Source: Tetragonia tetragonoides (lineage: Eukaryota > Streptophyta > Magnoliopsida > Caryophyllales > Aizoaceae). From it: DNA of 64,000 nt. Where the stretch lies: the NCBI GenBank assembly GCA_038025085.1, contig CM076147.1:4197501-4261500 (forward strand), read 5' to 3'. Position 1 is the first letter of the stretch. Every line of letters starts with the position of its first letter. Below are positions 20,582 to 29,066 of the stretch, one piece after another. The notes beneath the pieces are model-generated. The model was not told where the DNA came from and made no database searches. It saw only the letters and a list, made by a program, of their open reading frames with translations. A program made the position numbers and the translations under genes.

Positions 20582-22024
20582 ATGGAAGCAATATCACAAC
20601 AAGTGATTCCCATGTTTGATGGGGATAAATATGATTTCTGGCGTATCAAGATGACAACCATCTTCAAAACCAGAAAATTATGGACGGTGGTGGAAAAAGG
20701 AGTTCCAAACGAACCGTCACAAAGTGAGAAAACTCCTGAAGCGTTGCAGTTGAGAAAACAGTGGGAAGAAGCATTGTCTCAGGATATGATGGCGCTGCAA
20801 ATCCTGCAAACGTCTGTGACAGATCAAATCTTCTCGCGAATAGCACCAGCAACTACTTCAAAGGAGGCGTGGGATGCATTGCAATCCGAATTTCAAGGGA
20901 CTCCACAAGTACGATTGATCAAACTTCAATCATTGAGAAGAGAGTACGAAAACTTGAAGATGAACAAAAGTGACAACATCAAATCCTTCACAGACAAGTT
21001 AATTGACTTGGGAAATCTTTTAAGGGTGCATGGAGAAGCAAAGACAGACTACCAAATAGTCCAGAAAATTCTCATATCCCTTCCAGTACGATTTGACAGC
21101 ATTGTCACAGTAATGGAGCAAACCAAAGATTTGACTTCATTGTCAATAACGGAGTTGATTGGAACTTTAAAGGCACACGAAAAACGTGTGGAAGATCGCA
21201 GCGAGAGCGAAAACATGACGGAAGGAGCATTCAGTGTTCAAACAAAAGAAGGAAAATTTGGTTCCAAACCAAAGAACAATAAAAGCCATGGATATCAAGG
21301 CAAAGGTAAAAAATGGTGTGGATTTTGTAGGAAAGAAAATCACACAGAATCGGATTGCTGGAAGAAGCCGAAGAAGGATCACAGCAAAATTTCAAATGAG
21401 AAAAAGGAATGTTACAACTGCGGTAAGGTTGGACATTTTGCAAGAGAGTGTCGTTCAAAGAAATATGAACGAGCACATATGAGTCTTGAAGATGAAGATA
21501 TCAAAGATCATATGTTGTTTAGTGCATCAGAAGAAGCACCGATAATCACTAAAGAAGATGTGTGGTTGGTCGACAGTGGATGTACAAATCATATGACAAG
21601 AGAAGAAAGATATTTCACAAGACTTGATAGAAGAATCAATGTTCCAATAAAAGTTGGAAATGGAGAAGTCGTTATGACTGCAGGTAAAGGAGACATCACG
21701 GTCTGCACAGACAGAGGAAAGAAAGTGATAAGAAATGTATTCTTGGTTCCGGGGTTGGAAAAGAATCTATTAAGTGTTCCGCAAATTATATCCATTGGAT
21801 ATAGTGTCTTATTTGAGAACAAGTGTTGCAAAATCTTCGATTCGACGGGAAAGAAGATCATTGATATACAGATGGTGAACAAACATTTTCCAATCACATG
21901 GAGTTCTTTCCAAGAAAGTGCATTGGTGACCCGTGAAGAGGAAGAAATGAAGCTATGGCATCGAAGATTAGGCCATGTGGGAAATTCAAGGATGGAACAA
22001 AAATGCAAAAAACAAAGATGGTAG
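20582..22024 (+). CDS. Copia-1 Gag and protease part of polyprotein
   Basis: The ATG at 20582 (MEAISQQVIPMFDG) starts a copia gag (FWRIKMTTIFKTRKLW, RLIKLQSLRREYENLKM). Two zinc-knuckle-like motifs follow: CGFCRKENHTESDC, then CYNCGKVGHFAREC. The protease site is WLVDSGCTNHMT near 21575, with DSG as active-site triplet. The GAG-pre-integrase segment begins (LWHRRLGHVGNS) and then the frame ends at 22024, because an A-run near 21998-22003 is one base short relative to the pol frame. The product would form particles and process the polyprotein. Confidence 0.85.
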   Translation: MEAISQQVIPMFDGDKYDFWRIKMTTIFKTRKLWTVVEKGVPNEPSQSEKTPEALQLRKQWEEALSQDMMALQILQTSVTDQIFSRIAPATTSKEAWDALQSEFQGTPQVRLIKLQSLRREYENLKMNKSDNIKSFTDKLIDLGNLLRVHGEAKTDYQIVQKILISLPVRFDSIVTVMEQTKDLTSLSITELIGTLKAHEKRVEDRSESENMTEGAFSVQTKEGKFGSKPKNNKSHGYQGKGKKWCGFCRKENHTESDCWKKPKKDHSKISNEKKECYNCGKVGHFARECRSKKYERAHMSLEDEDIKDHMLFSASEEAPIITKEDVWLVDSGCTNHMTREERYFTRLDRRINVPIKVGNGEVVMTAGKGDITVCTDRGKKVIRNVFLVPGLEKNLLSVPQIISIGYSVLFENKCCKIFDSTGKKIIDIQMVNKHFPITWSSFQESALVTREEEEMKLWHRRLGHVGNSRMEQKCKKQRW

Positions 22025-24603
22025 ATGGTTTACCAAAATTCCATGTAAACAAAGAAGTTTGTGGAGTATGCAAACTTGGAAAGCAAGCACGAAAAGCGTT
22101 TCCAAAGGAATCTCAAACGAAGACGAAGGACAAACTTGAGATTGTTCACACCGATGTTTGTGGACCAATGAAAACTACTTCTCTCAATGGAAGCAGGTAT
22201 TTCTTGTTGTTTGTAGATGACTATACTCACATGGGCTGGGTATACTTTCTTAAAAGCAAGTCTGAAGTTTTTTCAAAGTTTAAAAAGTTCAAAGCCTTAG
22301 TGGAGACACAATCGAAGAAAAAGATCAAAAAGCTTCGATCTGATGGTGGTGGTGAATTTACTTCATGTGAATTCAATGAGTTTTGCGATAAATATGGGAT
22401 TGAGAGACAAGTGACAGTACCATATTCTCCGCAACAAAATGGCGTTGCAGAACGCAAGAATCGGTCCTTGATGGAAATGGCACGAACCTTACTTACTGAT
22501 CAAGGTCTCCCTCACAAGTTATGGGCAGAGGCATTATATACATCAAATTATTTACAAAATCGTTTGCCAACAAGGGCAATAGAAGATGATGTCACACCAA
22601 TTGAGAAGTGGAGTGGTAATAAGCCAACAGTTGAACACATGAGGGTTTTTGGGAGTATATGTTTCATACATGTACCAAAGGAGAAGAGAAGTAAGCTAGA
22701 CGAAAAGGCCAAGCAAGGAATTTTCATTGGCTATAGCAGCAAATCTAAAGGATATAGAGTACTTCTACTTGATAAGGAAAAAGTGGAGATATCAAGAGAT
22801 GTGACGTTTGACGAAGGAAAAATGTGGGATTGGGAAAAACAAGTTGAAGTCAAGAAGAACTACAGTATTCCAGTAAGTATTTCTCAAACACAAGAAGAAC
22901 AAAAACAAGTTATCTCTAGTCCTATTTTGTCCCAAGTTGATGACCAAGATAACAATCAAGGAGGAGAAGAATTTTCAGAACCACCAAAGAAATACAAGTC
23001 AATGGCTGAAATTATGCAAACTGCACCAATGGTGGATCTTGACGAAACAGAAGCATGTTTCGCTGTCTCTAAAGAACCACAATCTTACAATGATGCGTGT
23101 AGAATCAAGGAATGGCGAGATGCTATGAGTGAAGAAATCAAGATGATAGAGAAAAACAAAACATGGTCACTTGTGGAGAAACCAGAAAAGAAAAATGTTA
23201 TTAGTGTGAAGTGGATATATCGCATCAAAACTGATGCAAATGGAGTTCCATTCAAGCATAAAGCAAGGTTAGTCGCAAGAGGTTTTTCTCAAGAATACGG
23301 TGTTGATTATCTTGAGACATTTGCACCAGTCTCAAGACATGACACAATTCGAGCCATTCTCTCTTTTGCGGCACAAATGAAGTGGAAGCTTTATCAAATG
23401 GATGTAAAGTCTGCATTTCTAAATGGAGAACTTGAGGAGGAGATTTACGTCACACAACCTCCTGGATTCATCGCAAAAGGTGAAGAAGAAAAAGTCCTAA
23501 GGCTACGAAAAGCATTATATGGTCTAAAGCAAGCACCTCGGGCTTGGTATGGGAGAATTGATTCATATTTTCTTCAACAAGGTTTTCAAAGAAGTATGAA
23601 TGACGCAGCTCTCTATGTAATGAAGAAAGCAAAAGATATTTTGATTGTGAGCTTGTATGTAGATGACATCATCATCACCGGCAACAACACTCAACTCATT
23701 GAAAAATTAAAGGAAGATATGAAGATGGAGTTTGAGATGACAGATATGGGAATGTTAAATTATTTTCTAGGCATAGAAATTATTCAAGATGATAAAGGAG
23801 TTTTTCTTTCACAAGAAAAATATGCATGTAAACTAATAGAGAAGTTTGGCATGAAAGGATGCAAAAGTGTAAGGACTCCACTTACACCACACGGCAAGGA
23901 TGTTGAGGATAATGAAGAATATTGTGAGCCAACAAAATATCGAAGTATTATTGGAGGATTGCTATATCTATGTGCATCAAGACCAGACTTGATGTTTGCA
24001 AGTTCATATTTGTCACGATACATGTCAAAGCCGCTTAATAAGCATTATCAGGAAGCTAAGAGAGTTCTAAGGTATGTTAATGGTACATCTCATTATGGAG
24101 TTCAGTTTTCAAGTGTCAAGAATCCAGAGTTGCACGGATACTCAGATAGTGATTGGGGAGGATCAAATGAAGACAAGAAGAGCACATCTGGATATGTCTT
24201 CTCTTTAGGATCTGCCGTCTTTTGTTGGCATTCCAGCAAACAACAAACAGTGGCGCAATCAACGGCAGAAGCAGAGTATATCGCAGTTTGTGCAGCAACA
24301 AATCAAGCAATTTGGTTACAAAGACTTATGGAAGATATTGGCTTTAATTCTCAAGGAGGAGTTCCGATTTATTGCGATAATAAGTCAGCAATTGCAATTG
24401 GGAAGAATCCGGTGCAACATCGAAGAACAAAGCATATTGAAATTAAGTACCATTTTGTTCGAGAAGCAGAGCACAAAGGTCTTATCAAACTCAAGTATTG
24501 CGAAGGGGAAATTCAACTTGCTGATTTACTTACCAAAGCACTTAGCACCAAAAGATATGAAGATCTAAGGAGCAAACTTGGCGTAAGACCAAAACTCAAT
24601 TAA
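22004..24603 (+). CDS. Copia-1 integrase, RT and RNase H part of polyprotein
   Basis: The frame is open from 21955 and encodes recognisable pol sequence from about 22004. Integrase has CGVCKLGKQ and the catalytic triad in HTDVCG, RSDGGGEF and QNGVAERKN. RT has KWIYRIKTDANG, QMDVKSAFLNGELEEEIYV and YVDDIIITG near 23660. RNase H has GYSDSDWGG, STAEAEYIA and YCDNKSAI. No in-frame stop occurs up to 24603. This 860-residue part appears fully intact, so only the upstream frameshift blocks the element. That shift could also be a homopolymer error. Confidence 0.85.
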
Positions 24604-24610
24604 GGAGGAG
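24600..24610 (+). other. Copia-1 polypurine tract
   Basis: The purine run AAGGAGGAG directly precedes the 3' LTR. It would prime plus-strand synthesis. Confidence 0.75.
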
Positions 24611-24909
24611 TGTTAGTTTATAATTGAAGTTTAGTCAAGTCTTTTATATAATTATTGATTATTAATTATGTAAGTGAAAAGGTATGTTTAAATGGTAGTT
24701 ATTTAGTTAGGTTAGTTATGGTGACTATTCAAGGTATCTATTTAAAGTGCCTATTCAAGGTACCTCTTCAAGGTGCCTCTTCATTTAAAGTACCTATTCA
24801 AGGTACCTCTTCAAGGTGCCTCTTCATGATATGTATTTTCTATAAATAGGATATGATGTAAACAATTTCATATATTCAAAAGTTGTGTATTTTCTTCCAT
24901 AAACTAATA
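24611..24909 (+). repeat. Copia-1 3' LTR
   Basis: It has the same length (299 bp) as the 5' LTR, with one difference. Both ends read TG...TA rather than the usual TG...CA, and the flanking AGCAT fixes the boundary. Confidence 0.9.
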
Positions 24910-24914
24910 AGCAT

Positions 24915-25365
24915 ATCCTCATGTGGATGGGTATCGTAGCATATCATGGAGCCTGAAACGTGAGCTCAGATGGCTCCATAAAAGGAATAGAGGTAAAGCT
25001 TGGGAGAAGAGGCGAAGGAGGTGTGCCCTACTGGCTACTATCCATGAACTATGGCATGAAAGGAACAATAGGATCCTCAGGGGGCAGAAAAGAACACCTG
25101 ATCAGATGTGTAGGAGTATTAAAAATGTTGTATTGTATTAGAATGTTAGATTGTAAAGCTGAGCTAGATGAGAGGTCTTTTACTGATAGGTTACTTGGCT
25201 AGGGGATTGAAGTATCTGTGTAGTGTAGTTTGTTGAATTGTTGTATAGGGTGGTCAGGGATATCCAAATTGGTATCCTTGTTTAGGGGTTTTCTTGAGGG
25301 TGCCTCCCTGGCATCTCTTTTGGTGAAATGGAAATACAAAGCTTACCATTTTCCAAAAAAAAAAA
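24915..25365 (+). pseudogene. LINE-2 ORF2 C-terminus, 3' UTR and poly(A) tail
   Basis: After the copia-1 target copy the LINE frame resumes (RGKAWEKRRRRCALLATIHELWHERNNRILRG), the typical end of plant LINE ORF2. It is out of one frame near the start. It ends at a stop near 25200 (DRLLG). The 3' UTR leads to A11 at 25355-25365. Confidence 0.75.
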
Positions 25366-26322
25366 GTTTCGAAATGACCGTTTTAAACAAGTTTTTGTGT
25401 TTATTAGTTGTTTGAAGCCAAAAGGCCAGGTTTTGAAAAGGTTCTTGAGAGTGGTATTCTTTGAGTAGCTTAGAGTTCAATTAGAAATTTAAAAAGTCAT
25501 CCCCTAAGGTTAAAGAAAACAAAAACGTAAGGTAGAAAATTTACCCATTTTAACTATTTACCCTGACATTCGTTAAAGAAAAAGTCTTGATTGAAACCAA
25601 CTCACAGAAAAATGATGTCACTATTTAGAAATGTGGAGGCCACTTAGTCATGACCTTTGTTCCACTATAAAGTCCTCTCAACTTACCAAAAGTTACGATA
25701 AAAACGTCTTAAACAAGTTTTTATGCTCGTAAAAAGTGTAACAATGAATTGGCTCACTTGAACCCGGTCACATTTTCGACTAGAGTTTGGATAGAATGAT
25801 ATCCGGAAGCAGTGATAGATGTAGTGGCGTCTGACTTTTGTACTTCTTTTATGAATAATTAATATATTAGTCATTTCCTCAAAAAAAAACACAGTGATAT
25901 ACAAAAGAAAAATAAAATAATTTTTTATCTAATTATTAATCCATGAGGTTATACAGTATGTGAATTTAAACTATGTCACCAAGTAAAGTACTGTTTCTAC
26001 TCTTATCCATGATAAAATGGACAATTAAAAGAAAAAAAAATCTAAACTCTTTTTTGGTTAGAAAAAAAGAGCTAAACTTCACATCATATGTGAATTTAAT
26101 CTATGTCACAAATGACATGACTAAGAATCTGTACGTGATGTTCTCCCAAAAAAAAAAGAAAAAAGAATTTGTACATGAGTGGTTAAATGTTAATTAATAA
26201 TAATACTCAAAGCATGTAGTTTTAAAATTTTAATAGCACTATAATCTAGAGTTTACATTTCAAAAAGTAAAAGCGAAGTTAAGTTTCTCTATGTTTTGTC
26301 TGTTTTCTTGAATCGATTGTTC

Positions 26323-26330
26323 TATAAATA
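26323..26330 (+). promoter_or_regulatory. TATA box of peptide gene copy 1
   Basis: TATAAATA in the context TTCTATAAATAGAGGAAATAG lies 134 bp upstream of the ATG at 26464. The same box and following bases recur at 37070 in the other gene copy. Confidence 0.6.
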
Positions 26331-26463
26331 GAGGAAATAGAAATCTTTATATTGCAACACTACTTCTCTCCCTTTCTTATTTCTTAATATTGGCAAAATT
26401 GGCTGATATCTAAGGAAAAGTACAAATATTCGTATCTGCATTGAGTTACACAACTTTTTGGTC

Positions 26464-26842
26464 ATGAACTTATACATTATTTTACTTGTTGCCTTATTAA
26501 GCACCTTTGGAATTGCGAGGCCGAATATTGTCATTCAATCGGTAAATGCACCAAGTCCTAGTTCTGGATCTGGTAATCCTTTGTTACAAGATTGCGGAAA
26601 AAGATAAGTGTTCCTTCAAAGAAAGCACTATACAACTACATATTCTTGGACGGAACAAGTGTGTCCAAATAATCTTGCGACGAATTAATAAAGATGGGGA
26701 GATACTGTCGTGATCTTGTGTCAATTGTGACTCTTAGAAATTTGACTTTAAAAACGAAGATCAAGTAAAGATATTACCAACGATATTGGAAAATTTTGAT
26801 GGCCTTTGGGACCTTTGCCAGACGAAGGGTCAGATTCCTTAA
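26464..26842 (+). pseudogene. Prolamin/ECA1-like secreted peptide, copy 1 (broken)
   Basis: The ATG at 26464 opens a signal peptide (MNLYIILLVALLSTFGIARP) followed by a Pro/Ser-rich spacer and a Cys (LLQDCGK). A one-base loss in an A-run near 26597 shifts the frame. The rest of the domain then reads ALYNYIFLDGTSVSK, stop, SCDELIKMGRYC in another frame, up to QIP-stop at 26842. The pattern (C, ..., DG..VS...C..L..MG..C, ..., W..C) fits the plant Prolamin-like domain of small secreted reproductive proteins, though with fewer Cys than usual. Identification is by pattern only. Confidence 0.5.
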
Positions 26843-27861
26843 AATGACTTACTTGGTAAAAATACTAATGTATGAATTCAAGCATGATCATAAATACATT
26901 ATGTTACAACTATAAATACTTCCTATTGCAATCTGATATTTGCATTTCTTTTGTAGAATGTACGTACATTATTTTTAATTCATTTTTTTGGAGGACATTA
27001 TAGCTCGAATATTTTAACTGTTCAGCTTGACCTTAATAAAGCTGATCCAAATATAAAAGAAAATTACAAATTAGTTTTAATAAAACCTTAAAAAAGGATC
27101 AAATATTAGTTGATACTTAATCTAATTAGCCTGAGTTTGGAATCAAAAGAAATCGAATTGATGTTGCACTAAATGTCTGTGTTGAAAGAGTAAAAGGATT
27201 AACTAAAAGTTGTAAAACCGAGTGGATAACGTTGGTCATGAATCGGCGTGAGTGCTTTCTATGTCCAATGAAGATTAATACATTGAGGGTGGTTGTGCAT
27301 GGACTTTATTTTTTTATTGTTGAAATGCAATTTATATAACCGCTTTATTCAACATTGATAGTTTGCAAAGCAATATTAAAAATTTTGCCATTATTTCACG
27401 AGAAAGTAGAAAGTAACCATCATCTCTCTAAATGTTTCAAAATGACCGTTTTAAACAAATTTTTGTGTTTATTAGTTGTTTGAAGCGAAAAGGTTAGGTT
27501 TTGAAAAGGTTCTTGAGAGGGGTACTTTTTGAGTAGCTTAGAGTTCAATTAGAAATTTAAAATGTCATCCCCTAAGGTTAAAGAACATAAGACGGTAAGG
27601 TGGAAAATTTACCCATGTTAACTATTTACACTAACACTCCTTAAAGAAAAACGTATTGTTTGAGACCAACTCACGGAAAAATGAGGTTACTGTTTAAAAA
27701 TGTGGAGGTCATTTATTATTAGTCATGACCTTTGTTTCACTAAAAAGTTCCGTTCGACTTACAAAAACTTATAATAAAAACGTCTTAAACAAGTTTTTGT
27801 GCTCGTAAAAAGTGAAGCAATGAAATACAAAAGAAAAATAAAATAATTTATTATCCAATAA

Positions 27862-27879
27862 TTATCCATGAGATTATAT
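27862..27879. repeat. Left target-site duplication of SINE
   Basis: TTATCCATGAGATTATAT here recurs exactly at 28070-28087. Unit 1 has the related uninterrupted site near 25936 (TTAATCCATGAGGTTATA). Confidence 0.85.
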
Positions 27880-28069
27880 TTTTTGGTTCACAACCAAGGG
27901 TATCCACCGTCGACCACAGTGACTATCCCCGCGTTGGCTTGTAGGCACCTCAAAGGGTGAGACAACTGGCCAAGGAATTTTAAAACTGCTCCATGCCCAA
28001 GGCGAAATTCGAACCCTCGACCTTGGTTAAAGATGAATGAGTCCCTACCACTCAACCACACCTCCTTGG
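27880..28069 (-). mobile_element. tRNA-derived SINE
   Basis: On the minus strand the 190 bp element begins CCAAGGAGGTGTGGTTGAGTGG, which includes a pol III box A (TGGTTGAGTGG). Box B (GGTTCGAATTTC) follows about 40 bases later. It ends in a short A-run (ACCAAAAAA). The perfect 18 bp target duplication proves insertion by a LINE-type mechanism. It has no coding capacity and depends on LINE proteins. It is not a functional tRNA gene, because the second half has no tRNA fold. Confidence 0.85.
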
Positions 28070-28087
28070 TTATCCATGAGATTATAT
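28070..28087. repeat. Right target-site duplication of SINE
   Basis: Exact copy of 27862-27879 at the 5' end of the SINE. Confidence 0.85.
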
Positions 28088-28619
28088 AGTATTTGAATTT
28101 AAACTACGTCACCAAGTAAAGTAATGTTTCCACTCTTAACCACGATAAAATGGAAAATTAAAAGAAAAATAAACAAATCTAGACTTTTTTTGGTTATAAA
28201 AAAAAGTGCTAAGATTCCTTAAAATGACTTACTTGGTAAAAATATTAATGTATGAATTCAAACATAATCCATAAAAATATAATATGTTACAACTATAGAT
28301 ACGTTCTATTGCAATCTGATCTTTGCACTTATTTTGTAGAATGTGCTTATATTAGTTCTGTATTCGTTTTTTTGGAGGACACTATAGCTCGAATATTTCA
28401 ACCGTTCAGCTTAATTGACCTTGATAAAGTTGATCCAAATCTTAAAGAAATTACAAATGAGTCTTAATCAAACATTAAAAAATTAGTTGATACTTAATCT
28501 AATTAGCAAGAATTTGGATCCAAAAGAAATCGAATTGATGTTGCACTGATTGTCCGTATTGAAAGGGTAAAAGGATTAACTAAATGTGTAAAACCGAGTG
28601 GATTAAATTTGAATGTAGG

Positions 28620-28837
28620 AACTTTGCTAGACGAAATGTCAAATTTCTTGAATGATTGATTTGGTTGTAATAGAAATGTATGATTTCAAGTATGACCAAT
28701 AAAATATTACGCTATGAACACAATTATTTGTATACCCTTTATTGCTTGCTGCTGCCTAGTTTTTGTGCTTATAAGGTATCTTTGTATATTTTATATGGTT
28801 TTTGAAACACAAAAACCAGGGACGTATCCAGGATTTT
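28620..28837 (+). pseudogene. Third fragment of the peptide gene unit (3' end only)
   Basis: Sequence from 28620 (GAACTTTGCTAGACGAAATGTCA) matches the last codons of the peptide gene (ELCQTKGQIP in the other copies, here with a TAG). It then matches the 3' flank as far as copia-2. The rest of the unit resumes after copia-2 at 33922. Confidence 0.55.
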
Positions 28838-29058
28838 TGAGAAAACTGGAGTAGAGGAAGGCTTTTAGGAGAGAGAAATAGAGAGAGAGAATTCTATTAA
28901 GTGAGAACAGAAAATGAGTCTCACACACAAGAGTTATTACAGTGTAAAATGAGTATTTAAGCTAGGCCTAATAACCGACTCTGTAACAAACTTCTAGCCT
29001 CTAACAAACTGACAGGCTGGCAATAATAAATATAATTAAATATTTCATATATTTCACA
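28838..29058 (-). repeat. Copia-2 3' LTR
   Basis: The 221 bp repeat starts TGAGAAAAC and ends TTTCACA on the plus strand. On the minus strand the purine tract GAGGGGGAC lies next to it at 29059-29068. It matches the 5' LTR except for three base changes and an 18 bp stretch (about 29000) missing there. Confidence 0.85.
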
Positions 29059-29066
29059 CGTCCCCC

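Larger units (their letters stand above)
20062..24909 (+). mobile_element. Copia-1: young Ty1/copia retrotransposon
   Basis: A complete 4848 bp element with two 299 bp LTRs, primer binding site, gag-pol and polypurine tract, flanked by AGCAT. The LTRs are 99.7% identical, so it inserted recently. A single frameshift near 22000 splits the polyprotein. It lies inside LINE-2. Confidence 0.9.
18653..25365 (+). mobile_element. LINE-2: L1-type LINE, cut by Tat and by copia-1
   Basis: The RT frame starts abruptly at 18653, at the LTR edge, inside the segment just before MKIDIRKAYDT. It continues to 20061, is interrupted by copia-1 (20062-24914 including one target copy), resumes at 24915 and ends in a stop near 25200. 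A 3' UTR follows to an A11 tail at 25355-25365. The sharp coding-to-LTR edge means the Tat element inserted into LINE-2; the 5' part of LINE-2 should lie beyond the Tat element, off the window. Confidence 0.8.
25366..27433. repeat. Tandem unit 1 of the secreted-peptide cluster
   Basis: 25369-25520 matches 27436-27590 closely, and 26833-27240 matches 28212-28605. The two units are therefore a tandem duplication with a period of about 2.07 kb. Unit 1 keeps the peptide gene (26323-26842) and lacks the SINE that unit 2 has gained. Confidence 0.75.
27434..28605. repeat. Tandem unit 2 (gene deleted, SINE gained)
   Basis: It matches unit 1, but the part equivalent to about 26076-26832 is missing at a junction near 28212. 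That removes the TATA box and all but the end of the peptide gene. A SINE (27880-28069) was inserted afterwards or before. Confidence 0.75.

Noticed and set aside
27995..28069. tRNA gene on the minus strand
   Set aside because: Box A and box B are present but the sequence does not close into a tRNA, and the 18 bp target duplications show that it is a SINE.
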